From Rotaria sordida (lineage: Eukaryota > Rotifera > Eurotatoria > Philodinida > Philodinidae): a stretch of 64,000 nt of DNA. Positions 26,978 through 40,200 of this stretch are shown piece after piece (position 1 is the stretch's first letter; every line of letters begins with the position of its first letter). The notes under the pieces were generated by a model. The model saw nothing but the letters and a program-made list of their open reading frames with translations. It did no database searches and was not told the origin of the DNA. The stretch lies in assembly GCA_905250125.1 (NCBI GenBank), contig CAJNOL010000350.1:1-64000 (forward strand), in the 5' to 3' direction. Made by a program: the position numbers and the translations under genes.

Positions 26978-28579
26978 TGCTTTTCTTTTTGTACTTTTAT
27001 TTAATTTTAATCATCTTCATCTTCATCTTTTGTTGTTGTTATTGTTACATTGAGGGTTATTTTATTCTTATTTATTTATTATTCTCTATTTTTGTTATTC
27101 TGACAATGATCGAGGGGAACGAGGAAAAGAAGATGTGTTTTGTTTAAGCATTTGTTATTGTTCCGTAATAACACTAAACATCAAACATTTAAATATATAA
27201 GATATTATAATCCATTTTTTTTCTTTTACTCTCTTATGATAGATAAATACAATTAAAGAACAAAATTTGAATGATCATAGAATTGTTAAGGAATATTTTT
27301 GATTACGAATTATGGTAACAGATGGCATAAGAAATAACAATTATACTTTTACAAAAACAGTACACAAAATAGTATAAATAATAGAAACTGAAAGAATGTG
27401 AGTGTAGGTACATGAAAAGAAGGCTTACACACTACTCTTCTTTTCAAGGATTCTGAAATAAATGGCATTATTTTGATCAGATGAAATTATTATTATTATT
27501 ATTTAAATTTTTCTTATCGATCAATTGGTTTTTGAAATAAGTACATTGTCTGCCACAGATACACTATCTATTACTCATAAACACTAACTCTCTATCATCC
27601 ATGTTCCATTAAAGGGTTTAGTGATTAAATATATGTTTTTTTTTGGTAATCAAAAGACAGTTTTTCCATTAGATGCGTTGATGGATATAGAAGAACCATC
27701 AGTGTTTGTTAATATTGAATTAATTATTTGATATTAAGTAATTGATTACATTGTTGTTCCCGGAGACTAAATAGCATTATTTAGTAGTATATGTTAATAT
27801 ATCTATACACAATCGGTGATTATAAATAAATGATTCTAATGATAAATATCGGTGAACACATCATAACATACATATAAAATGGGAATGGGTCATTGACAGA
27901 GAATAGTCTTTAGACCATCACAAACAGATACCGTTTGTTATCGTGTTTTTTTTCAAAAGAGGCAGCATCTCACATCATCAAGAGACATCTTATCAACATA
28001 GAATCACTTGGCAAAAACAAAAAGATAAGTCAATGTACATTCTCTTGCGGCTTCTAATGAGTATGTGTAATGGTGTTAGCCGAAGGATCGAACAACGGCG
28101 GCGGCTCATACTATCATAAAATTTTCGTTCGTGGTGGCGGCGAAGCGGCTAAACTTGCTTTTTTACAGCGGTGACTGCTAAAAATTTCTTGAAATTGTCT
28201 ATGATTTGATGGCTGTAGCGGCAGCTCAGCTGTATAGCTTACATCTCTAGGGATATGTCTCTTGAGACTGTTCGAATCGATTTCAATAAAAAAAAATGAA
28301 TTATTTATGTTTCTAACTTACAATCAAACTTTATATTCGAATCATTTTGCTGACGTCAATCGTTGTATACTTGTCATTTGTCCATCATCAACATGTATCA
28401 TAAATTGTTGTGGTGCAAAACTACTTAATCAAAAGTAAAACGATGTATACAACAATAATCGGATTCATTAAATCTATTGAATGATAAATATTTGCTTTAT
28501 CTTTCATTCCATTCATGTCGCGAAGGTCGAGAAGATGTTGAAGATGGAGCACAATTCAACGCATCTGTCATCGAACAAC
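26978..28579. other. Intergenic region, no gene seen
   Basis: It begins with the 3' flank of the tRNA synthetase gene. At about 28080-28240 is an unusually GC-rich island with repeated GGCGGCGG-, GCGGCGAAGCGGC- and AGCGGCAGC-type triplets and no open frame, possibly a repeat fragment of foreign composition. Otherwise it is AT-rich low-complexity sequence. Confidence 0.45.
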
Positions 28580-28735
28580 AGCCAAAAAGATAGAACAAAT
28601 CCATTGCCTTATTAATGATGACCTTCATATTACAATTGATGAATTTCAAACACAAACTAATCTGAATCATAGCACCGTTCAATGAGTAATCTTCGATCAT
28701 CGTAAACTAAAAATGATTACGGCTAGTTCATCTTC
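28580..28735 (+). pseudogene. Possible relic of a mariner-type transposase N-terminal domain
   Basis: One plus-strand frame reads CLINDDLHITIDEFQTQT then NLNHSTVQ, a stop codon, and VIFDHRKLKMITAS. The pattern (short helix, D..lTIdE, a loop with N.SHs.V, then H.KL.k..A) resembles the helix-turn-helix region of mariner transposases. It is broken by the stop, and no catalytic DDD domain follows. The match is short and by eye only. Confidence 0.35.
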
Positions 28736-29350
28736 AACATCTTTTTCGAGCTTCACAAAACTATTCCAATGTCATTTTTGAATTACTGTTCTAAGAAATG
28801 GATGGCGCAAACAAAAGATATATATAGTATAATGTGAAATTTATTGTAGAAGCGAAAGTTTTCTCCATCTAACAAAATCAGAAGTGAATAGCTTTGATTG
28901 AAATTTTTCTATTATCACATCAACTGAAGATCTGTGAAATATTATTGAATTCTATAGCACTGTTTGGACTAACAGTATATACAATAGATATCAAAATTAT
29001 TCAACTATAGTAGATAATCTTATCTTAGACTCATCTGGTTTCCGTCAGATTACAACCTATACTTTCTAGTCTACTAGTAATAACTTTCAGAACAATCCAT
29101 TAATCTGTTTAGTTTTTATTAACGATACAATCACAGCATGCCATTTTGTCATTCTTCCAAAAGTATCCAATCACTTTCGCTATAATACACAATTCAATAG
29201 AATACTTGCGCTCTACGTGATTTCTATAACGCTTAGCTAATTTTATTGTTCAATATGTCATTAGCAAGAGCAATACAAATTGTATCAAATATTCTATTTG
29301 AACAGATATTTCATGTTGAAAACTTGTTTTAGTCATCACCTATGTATACA

Positions 29351-29885
29351 TTCAATCACGAATAAACGTTCTCGTACTGTCTTATTTACGCCTCGAAGAA
29401 GGTAATAGTTGTTTTGAACTGTGTGGAGTTATGGAGATTTTTTTTCCTGTAGGAAACTCTTATATTTGAAATCAAAACAAATATTATCATTTAAGTTATA
29501 TATCTTTCTTACACTATGAATAGCAAGAGTAAAAAGCTTACAATAGTCCTATAGCAACAACCTAAGTACAATTCTCACTAAATATATAGGAAATTTTTAC
29601 GCGTCATATCTTTATAGATAGAGGATGAAATTTAGAACAGCGCTGTATGTTAAATTTCATTTGATACATTCTTGTTTGGCGAGATACATATAAACTCTGT
29701 TGCTAAGATTGCAATAAGCTATTTTTACTTCTGCTATCTATAGTGTAACCAAGGCAAAGAGCTTAAGAGATATAATCGATTTTGATTTCAAATATAAGAG
29801 TTTCGTACAGAAAAAGATTTTCTACAAATTCATTACCTCCTTCAATACGTGAACAAGACAATACAAGAACGTCTATCTACGTATT
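29351..29885. mobile_element. Foldback element of about 530 bp
   Basis: The left arm (about 29355-29580) is complemented by the right arm (about 29690-29880). Landmark pairs are AAACTCTTATATTTGAAATC (29454-29473) with its complement near 29788-29807, and ACGTTCTCGTACTGTCTTAT near 29367 with its complement near 29850-29870. Mismatches are frequent, so the element is aged. No coding capacity. Confidence 0.7.
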
Positions 29886-30545
29886 TTCGGGCTCTCCATT
29901 CTTGAGATCATCGCAACGGGAAATAATAACTTTTGATGTGTGTGCCTAATAAGTAAAAAAGAAAAAGAAAAAGAAAACTCTCAAGGGACTACATAAATGG
30001 TGTGCTTTGCATCGCATTAATAATACAGTACGTATACGGCCACATTATGATGATTCGAAATGATTAACCTGAAATATTAGACAATGTTTAATTTTATTCA
30101 TAATAGCTCAGCTTTAACAAGATGAATTTAACATATGTCTACCTTTCGAGACACAAGTCAATAGAACACATTTGAAAAGAACAAAGTAGAAACTGATAAT
30201 AGAAATTTAACAAAACTCACTATAAAAATTCCAGTCGAGATGTCGTTAGTTGAAACGTAAGAAAAATTTATATTTGATTGGTTCTTTTTTACCTGCAATT
30301 AAATGATTAATCAATTGATTTTAAAGTAAAAATATATAGTCTCGTGCTTACCTGGTGTTATTTTGTTTGCTTTATAAATGACTAGTTATACAATACCGTT
30401 GCTATTACGTATGACAAATAATCAAAATAGTCGTACAAAAGAAAAAGGCGTTTTTTTTTTATTTGCTTCAAACTAAATTTTTACTGATACTGTATATAAA
30501 TACAGAACATTTTCTTTGTTTTATTTTAGATAAAATAAGAAAAAA
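29886..30545. other. Upstream region of the DENND11-like gene
   Basis: AT-rich, no coding sequence recognised. TTTGTTTTATTTTAG, ending about 17 bases before the ATG at 30546, could be a 5'-UTR or spliced-leader acceptor. Confidence 0.4.
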
Positions 30546-33175
30546 ATGATTAATGATAATGATGATGATGTACCTTTATTAAATGATAATGATGATAATG
30601 AACAATTCATAACAGAAGAAGATAGTCAACCAAATGTTGAAGCAGTTTTTGTCGTTACTTTTGATGTTAAATATGGTAAAATTGATAATAAATTTTTCTT
30701 TTATTTATTTTTTTTGTCGATTTTATAAATATTCTAGGTAATATAATTGAATTTCAAATGCCAGAAAAAGAACATATGTTACTAAGTGGTGTGGAATATA
30801 AAGCAATACCAAGTGGATCCCATCATATTAATCAAGATTTTGTGTAAGAGTTAATCTTTCTATTTACAATTAACAGATTCTTTGAAATGAAAATACTTAT
30901 GGGAGGATGGATACTAGTAAAAACTGCGGACACTCACAGTGACCTTGGTTTCAATTATAAAAAATAACGATCATTACCTTGATTTTTATTTGTAAACAAT
31001 CAAAGTAATCATGTGTGTCTAAAGTTTCCACAGTTACTCATGGAGAATTTTTAAGAGTTTCAAAATATCATTTCTGTGGGTCCCATTCTATAAGTTTTTT
31101 CTTAAAGAGCATATCAGGCTAGTGTGCCTGGTAGAGTTCTTTTTTGTTAAATTCTTTCTTTTTATTCAATGAAAAAGGATGAGCAAGTTCAATACCTTGA
31201 AAAACTCTCAAAAAATGATCATCTATTTATAGAAGTGGTTTGTTAATATAATAATAATAAAGCTTAATTCAAAAAAATGGACTCTGACACATTAAAAAAA
31301 AAAGCATATTTTTCAATCAGAAGGTGATAGAAATTACCAAAAATTTTGGCAAAAAAACGAGTTGCCAAACAAAAAATCATGTCATTTATGAAAGATCACA
31401 CGTCAGACTGTTTACCTCAATTTCAATTTTTCTGACGAAAGTTGACTTTTTTTTTTAAAGGAGAGCTTTTAACCGAAAGAGAATCATGAGAGTGAATCAA
31501 TGATTCACTATGCTATGCAGAATAAAAATTTCAAATTCTAACATATTTTGACAATGTTAATATTTGTTTAGATATTTTCGTCATGAAAATAAATATGGAT
31601 TGGCTTGTTTAGCTCGAGCAGATATTACAAATGATGATGATGGATCAGCTTTGTCAGTAATCGATCAATCACAGCGTGGTATGCGGATTAAATCTGTTGG
31701 TATTTTAACTTCATCTATTATACATATTCAATCATATCTTTCTCTTTTACAAACTGAAGCTAGGTTATTAATCTGTACATTCTCTTAATAAAAAAATGAT
31801 TATCTAATCAATATTTAGAATTTATCTGAGTCAAGCATCAGCCAATTATGATGGTTTAAAACGACTTCTTATAAGACAGGAACAACCAATATCAGTTCCT
31901 GCTTCTATTTATGTAAGAATTTGCTAAAATTAAAGCACTTTATTCTAATGATAAAACATTTATCAAATGTGTTTAGTATGTATATCGCACTAGAAGATAA
32001 TTGACATAACATATGTTGCAAAAGAGAAAGGTCATATCATTGATAGATATGATATTACTTTTAGTTAAAAGAACAAGTTTGTTTATAAAACAAATACAAG
32101 AATAGATTAAATTGATTCTCCAGATATTTATCGCTTAGTAGAAAGTCCTTGGAAGCGAAAAAAAAACCATTTTGAATTCTTTGTATTGATACACTCTTCA
32201 AATATTGACAAATTTATCTATTCATTAAAATTGAGTGAACCAACTGTAAAAAAGAAAAAGATGCAAATGTCTTCTGTGCGCTTTCTTCTTCTTCTTCTTC
32301 TTCTCAATGAAAAAAAATTATATGAAGTCATGATTTTATCAGTACGACAAAAAAAAGTTTTTTTTTTTTCTTTTTATAGGACTCTTTATTCGCTCAATTT
32401 ATTCAACAATTTGGTGCATCTATCTTTCCACTTTCAAGGTTAATCCTGCTTGGCAAACGTATTTTATTTTACTCACGTTCACCTATTGGACCTCTTTGTA
32501 ATGCAGGTAAATACTTTTCTTTTTTCTATTATTAAAAAAAAAGAAAATCTAAACCTCTTATATAGTTTATTTTACTCATATTATTAATCAATCGGTAAAT
32601 CCACTTTTTTTAATCACTATTGCGGATTTATCAATGCTCAATAATGAACAATCTTATATTGGTTGTACAACAGAAAGAATTTTTAAAGAAAAAACACATA
32701 TTTATGATGTATTTATTGATTGTGATAATCAAATTGTTTTCCATACAAATGATTCAATTTTACAGTCCATTGTTAAAATAACACGTCACGATTATAATCG
32801 CTTAAAAAAGACCTTGACGTAAGTTAAATCGTCTTAAAAATTGAAACAGAATGTATATATGTACTTTGTTCGATAACATAATCTTAATGTATTATTATTC
32901 ATATTGGAATTTTCTTTGTTTCTTTTAGTTTGAATTCTTTTATTAATATTGGTAATCATTTATCTCGATTATTGAATCAATTATCTCAATCAAATGATAA
33001 TAAACAAATGACTAAAGAAAATTTTCATTCTATTGATCTTCATCAACATTATGATCGTTTATTTCTTAATGAATATATTCGAATACATCATATTCCAAAT
33101 GTGACTATACGTAATCCAAGCTCAATATTTTTTCCTGTTTCACCTTGTTGTTCTTGTTGTCTGGATTTCAATTGA
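30546..33175 (+). CDS. DENND11: DENN domain-containing protein 11 (LCHN-like)
   Basis: Seven exons: 30546-30675, 30738-30843, 31572-31763, 31819-31912, 32380-32506, 32566-32818 and 32929-33175, giving 382 residues. After an acidic N-terminus (DNDDDVPLLNDNDDNEQF) comes the conserved start VEAVFVVTFDVKYGN, then LSGVEYKAIPSGSHHI, DFVYFRHENKYGLACLA, RGMRIKSVGILT and LILLGKRILFYSRSPIG, in the order seen in LCHN/KIAA1147 proteins. The family has a DENN-type fold expected to act on Rab GTPases; vertebrate LCHN is linked to neurite outgrowth. Length is close to the family's roughly 450, slightly shorter in the middle. Introns 2 and 5 are long (728 and 467 nt); the rest are 55-110 nt. Confidence 0.9.
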
Positions 33176-34269
33176 TTTTTAATTTTAGTTTGACGGAACA
33201 AAAAAAAAGAATTATATTTGATCTCAATTTAATTTTTCTTTTATTTTAATCATAATAATTAGTTGATGAAAAATGATTGACTCATGTAAGAATTAGATTT
33301 TTTGTTTAATGAAAAAATGAAGATTTTCTAAGAAAATATTCTATATATCCAGTATATATATATATATATATATACACATTAGATTTGACAACCTTATTTA
33401 TTCTATTTCTCATTAACATCCAATGTCGCGTCAACAAAATCATTTGTTCTTTGTGCCTCATTATCGTTCCTATCTTACCATTAGTTGACAATATCTTTCA
33501 CGCTTCTTTACATTCTGTCTATAGACACAAAGAAATAAGTCAATCTCTTAGAAGCTTACGCATGTCTTGAATACATGAAGGGGCGTGAGACGGCAGACAT
33601 CCGTATGTAACTAAAGAATAGTAAACGATAACTATTCTTTCTTCTTTTTTTTTGTAGACAATCACTAGTAAATATGTACAAAACGTAGCTATAGTTCTTT
33701 TTTCTCTTCTTCTATTGAGTTTCATTGTTTTGTTGAGTACTGTAGACAAAGAACAGAATCTCTTGTATACTGTCATTGCATAAGCATTTTTCTCTGAATA
33801 CAATAAAAAGAAAGAAAGAGAATAGATCATTTAATGACAATACCTCTAGAACTTTTTTTTTTGTCTATAGTTTGCTATGATACTGTTGATTTCTCTCTGA
33901 TAATTGAGATAGACTGTTTATACATCTCCAAGAACATTCCTGTTTTTATCCTTCACTCGTCTATTTTTATATGTTTGTTGACATTCATTGTTTTACATCT
34001 AACAAAAGGAGAAAAAGAGTCCTTCTATAATCATAATAAATACAAGAGCTTTACTCTATAAACCATTTTTCTCGCGACATTTCGATAAAAAAAAAAATGA
34101 GAAGTACTTTATTTACTAGACAAGATATCATGACTATAAAAAAAAAATCTCCTACACTTATATATTCACGTGGTCAAATCTGGCGTTTTTTTCTCTCATA
34201 TATTGTAGATGGTAAAGTAAAAACAAAGGCATAAGTAATAAAAACTTTTGTTCGAATATATCGAACATT
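33176..34269. other. Intergenic region between DENND11 and the formin
   Basis: No gene recognised. It contains a (TA)n microsatellite at about 33352-33375 and several T-rich runs. The bases before 34270 include the small palindrome TTCGAATATATCGAA. Confidence 0.45.
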
Positions 34270-37200
34270 ATGTTGAATTCACAAGTAACAGAAATTTATC
34301 CTGATAATATTAATTCAACTTCATCAACATTACAATGTCGTATACAATATCTTGACGATGTCGACCCATTTTCAAGTGTCAATTTACCAGAACCAGCTCG
34401 ACCTCCGTCCTTTACATTTTTGACATCAACTATTTTAAGCAATCAATTACAGAGTGTACATAAAGTTCTTAACGCACCCCATCAAGTAAATGAATAACTT
34501 CATAAGATAATATATTCGAAGAATTTCTTTTTTTTTTTTTTTATTGTTTATAGATTTCTGATTGTACACTTCAATTATGTCGACAAGATGGAACTAAAAC
34601 TGAATTTGGACCATATCTTGAATTAGATCAAACATTAGATGAACAACGTGAAGATATTGAAAGTTTTACAGAAGGGTCAGTTTATTGTATTATTGATTGA
34701 AAAACATAATAATTATAATTAGTATTATTTTTTGTTTAAAGATATAAATGGTCAATTGTTCTTCGTACACAACTTAATGTTCGAGTTCAAGCTTGTATAG
34801 GTAAAATAGAAAAAAAAATAATTTTATTATTTTTTTCTTATAAAAAATTTTTATTTCTAGATAAATTACTGAATTCAGATGGACGTGAATTACGAAGATC
34901 ATTATTTTCATTAAAACAAATTTTTCAAGTATAGAAATAAAAAAAAAAGAAAATTGATCGATTTTTTTATTAATGTTTTTTTTTTCTTTCAAGGATGATA
35001 AAGATCTTGTACATGAATTTGTTAATAACCAAGGTTTACAATGTTTAATTAAAATTGGTGGTGCAGCTGATCAAAATTATCAAAATTATATTTTACGAGG
35101 TAGAGAAAAAAAGTCTTTTATTTTTTATTAAATTATTAAGAAAAAATTTTTTTTCTTATTAAATAGCACTTGGTCAATTAATGTTATATGTTGATGGAAT
35201 GAATGCTGTTATAAATCAAAATGAAGTTACTCAATGGCTTTATTCATTAGTAGAATCAAGTGTATGAAAATAAAAATTTCCTTTATTAATAGACGAGCAG
35301 AGGGATCGTTAAGTGATAAAATGGGTCCATTCGGAATTGAATTTATTATTTCTTAAATAGTCGACTCGGATATCAGAAGTTAATTGCTATTCAATTTAGA
35401 TTTCATTCCGGTTGCGTACGGTTGACTGTAAACTCGATAGTATTTATTCTTCATGGATGCATATTATGCAATTTTTCTATGAACTTTTCCTTGCGTTTTC
35501 AGCGCTTGTAATTTAAATCATTAATCGCATGAAAGCTCTTTCTTTCCTCTACTAAATGGCATCTAGTAGTATAGCAAAATATTATTCTTTTCCTTTTACT
35601 ATTAAGTGACCTTGTTCGCTTATATGTACAAGATGCGGACATATATGGCAAGGTTCCATCATTATTGCGCTTTTCAAGCAGCGATCTACTTTAAATTATA
35701 TACTATCCGATAGACTTTTCAAAACTCTACAACATGATATTATTGTGTGGGGTTTAATTTGTAGGCAAGACATTTTAGTCAAATAGAAAATGTTCATGAC
35801 TGCTAAAAGTTATCCTTTTTGACTGATATTTCAAAAATTTTTTTGAAATGTAGAAAGATTCAAAATGACAAATGAATAATGGCTGACTTTATTTTTCAAC
35901 GTGAATCAAGGTTGAATTTTCGAACGGGAACAAAAATTGCCGGAGAATTTTGTCACATATATAGATTAACTCAGTTTTTTTTTCTGCTATTGCTGACAAA
36001 TTAGTCTCAACGTCGTAGTATTATTTGGTAGAACTGTTTGTGAAATAATAAACTCAATTTCGAGAGAACGCAGAAGGGGAGGTCGATTTCATTGTTTAAC
36101 AACTACTTTGTTTTCGAACTATTTTTCTTTGTTCTAGTTTCGACTTGTTGTAAAAACAAGTTTAAAACTTTTAATTGTATTTGCTGAATATACTGAATCG
36201 AATGTTGCATTAATCATATCAGCTGTAACACAAGTTGATCGATCAGCTAAACGTTTATTATGGTCAAATGCAATGAAAATATTAAATGAAATGGATAATT
36301 CATCATCAGAAGTTGTTTTATTAATTATTACATTATTTAATACAGTTTTATCAGCTATATCTGATCAAGATACGTTTTATGATATGACCGATGCATTAGA
36401 AGAACAAGGAATGCAACGATGTACACAATTTTTTCTAAATAGAAAACCAGCTGAAGCTGATCTTATTGAACAATTTCATATTTATGATGTATGTTCGAAG
36501 ATTTCTAGTTCAATAATAATGATAACATAGATAGAGTCAAGTTATTTTGAATCTATGTAAATTTTTAAAGATTTTTCGAGATTAGTTTATATTGAGCCAT
36601 ACAAAAGTTTTTCTTTTTGTTCTATGTTATATACTGAAGAATATTCAAAGCAGATCGAATTGTATTTTAAAGATTTTTATTAAAAAAATTTAATAGTTGA
36701 ATATTATTAAATACATTTACAATGTTTAACATTCTTTCATAATCATATGAAGAAAAAAAATCTATTTATAAACTTGACCTTCAATTAATTCTTTATGATA
36801 ATAGATTAAAATTTTTTTTAATTTTAGGCTGCTCTTCGACGTGAAGATGGTGAAGATGATGCAACAATTGTTCAATCAATAAGGTATGTATTTATCTTGA
36901 TTTTGTTAAGCAAATAGATCTGATTGTAATATAAATGAGAGTAAAAAAAAAAAACCAAGCGTACTTTTAAACATTAGATCTCCATCCTTATCCAATATCT
37001 ATGAAAATCTTATCTGGAGGTAATTTTTGTTTCATAAGTTGTTTTTTTTTTGTTATTGTTATTCGTTTTACATCACACCTCGAAAGCTACAAGAATGATA
37101 AGAGAACCTTTTTTTTCTACACTCCTTGTAATTCAGCATGTTTATCTTTCCTAAACCTAATGTTCGCATGATTATTGCATTGTATATAGGTGTACACCAC

Positions 37201-40200
37201 GTATAAAATCTACATTTGATCGTATATCATCACGTCGTTATTCATCTGTTGATTCAAATTGTTCATATGATAATCAGCAAGAATCTAGAATAATTTCTAA
37301 TAATAATAATCAAGATATTTGTCAAAATCATTTGAATTTAACCGATTCAACATTGCCACAATATGATAATGTGATCATGTCATCGAATGAACAAGATGAT
37401 TCAACCGTATCATTCAATGTTGATATAGATGATGATGATAATGATGAGTATGCTTATTTTATTTTACATTGCCGCTTTTCTTTTTTTTTTCTTCTTCTCT
37501 TCCTTTTCCTTGTACAATGTCAGCAGGTTTTTGTTTTGCTTGGATGCTTCTTCTTCTTCTTCTTCTTCTTCTTCTTTTCATCATTTATTGATTATTATCT
37601 TTCAGGCGAAAAACACGAGTTAAAAGTATGATTGATAATCGTCAAAGTATTCGACGAAGTTCATCGCATACATACCAACCTACGATTTCATCGTTTCAAA
37701 AAAAAGAACAAGAAATGTAAATAAATGAAATCTTTTTTTTTTTGTTTATTATTAAAATTCAAATTATTTAAATGAAAATGTAATTTAGATCAAAACCATT
37801 ACCAGATAGTACGGTTCTTCGTCGAATGCAAAATCGATGGGAAACAGAAATTTTGCATCGTGAAGTACCTCGAACAACACGAATTGAACGTAATCGTGAT
37901 CGTTGGGAAACAACAAATGATGATCAAATTCCATTATCTGATACAAATCAATCAACAATGCCTCAACAGAGTAAATAATCATTGTTTTAAGGGTACTCTG
38001 CCTGCCTTTCGTGACTCAAAATATTTGATTTTTTATGGCCATTCTATAATAAGTGACCAGAATCTTGTACACTTAGAAATTTTCTCTCGGTTTTTCTTCG
38101 AGAATAGTGAAATCATTTTTGAAAAGAATGAAAAATTAATTTTGAACGAAATTTATGGGCCGACACGTTTCCGATGAACATTTTTGTTCATTTTAGCCTG
38201 CTTAAGAAGGAGCCGAAAACTAAATGCCACAATCAGAATGTGAATATGAGCTTAGAAATTTTTTGTTCAAGAGTAGTAAGGAACGTTTCGAAAAACCTGA
38301 AAAATTATTTATAATGATGAGTTAATAGGTTATTATTTACTTTGAAAGTTTCTTTTTCGAATATAGTAAAAATTGTCGGAGTCGATCGTTTTGTAGAGTG
38401 AATACTTCTCTACAACATGTGATATTGAACTAAGTTGTAACTTTTACTTAAGCGTTTTTTAAAGAGCTGTTTTGAACGTAAAACGGTTATCGATTTTTTT
38501 CAAAAATAGAGACACCATGTCGAAAAATAAAAAAAATAATGCATTATATAGTGTAGCTTATGATCTACAAACTGATATATAAATAAACATGCCAACTTTT
38601 ACTTTCGAATTCCAATAGTGAATAAATAAAATTGTACAAAATAATTTTTTGGATTTTTTAAAGATTATATCACTACTTTCGAACAAAAACTGCGATAAAA
38701 TTTCTAAGTCCATATTCGAAAAGAGCACCAACTCATAGCTTTTGTGTCATCGAAAATACTTTTTAACGGTTCAAAGGTGGACAAACATCTTGTTGAAAAA
38801 CTTTTCGATCGTCAGCGAGTCTGAAGTAATTAGTATCTATCTACTCAGTACATATTGAGATCTAATAATTGTCTTTAAACTTTAAAAAATTCGAGAAGAA
38901 ATCAAATTTACTTAACGAAAATAATGAATTGCGTTTTTTTCAAATCAACTTTTTCATGAAAAAAAATATGGGAACGCTTTCGTTTCTTCGGTCTAGTATA
39001 TGTGATCGAGCTGAAACTTTTTCTCACATATACTGTTCATTTGAAAAAATGTTGTTTTATTGGTAGCTCTTACAAAAGAAGCTCTATTTAAAAAAACAAT
39101 GGATTTTTTAGGGTATCTTCGATACTTGTCTTTTTTTATTTGAAGGACAAAAAATAAAAAGTTACCTACTCCAAACAATGTATATGTAGTGTTTGTAAAA
39201 ATAATTTTGAACTCAATCGAACATAGTATCTCAAAGAAACGGGAAGGGTGAGAAGACACTGTGATCCCAGTATCTCATAGAAGGCAGCATCTCGGAACTT
39301 TTTCTCTACTCATTAAGATCGATCTGTCCTAAAAATTTAAAACTTTTCTGATGAATCGTTCTTCCAGAAGGGAATGGAAGTACCCTTAAAGAGAAATATC
39401 GTTTTTCTTTTGTATATTTTATGAATTTTATTTCTTGTAGTAAAACCATTAACATCCGTTGATAGTCATATCGTTCCGTCCAGTTGTTTTACACGTTCGT
39501 CATGTAATATTGAGTCTATCTCACCTCCACCTTCTCATGCAAATGAAACACAAGTGTTTACACGAGCTGTATTTACTCATCAAAAAAATTCAAATAGTAA
39601 CGGTACAGTTGAAACATTAGCACGTCAAATAGGTATATCAACAATGAATGGTAATGATACATCATTAACAAATGGTCAACCAACTGTATTTGTAAAAGAT
39701 ACTAAAGTAATACCATCATCTGAACTTATTGGTGCAGTTACAAGAGCAAAAGATGGTCAGTAGTTATGTTATATAGATTAAAAAATAAATTTTTAAATTG
39801 TAGGTTTACAAGCAGCAGTAACAGCTAAAACACCTCAAATTTCAGCAACATGTTTTGTTTTTCCTGGTCCATTACCTGATACATTAGTATCAAAACCTCT
39901 ATCAGATAATGATCTTCAATGGGACTATGTTGTTAGCAAAGTATCAGATCGTAAATTACGTGTACAAGATCTGGATTTCGAAGAACTGGATGAACAAGAT
40001 GATATAGGCATTATGACTATCGCTGCTAATCGAGGGGGACCACCTCCACCGCCACCAATGATGAATGGAAATGGATTTCCTCCTCCACCAATGACAGGAT
40101 GTCCTCCTCCTCCTCCTCCTCCTCCACCACCACCACCACCACCGCCTCCTCCATCGATAGGATGCCCACCTCCACCTCCACTTCTACCACGAGGCATGGG

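Noticed and set aside
26978-30545. tRNA or other structured RNA genes
   Set aside because: No cloverleaf with A and B boxes was found by eye here or elsewhere in the window.
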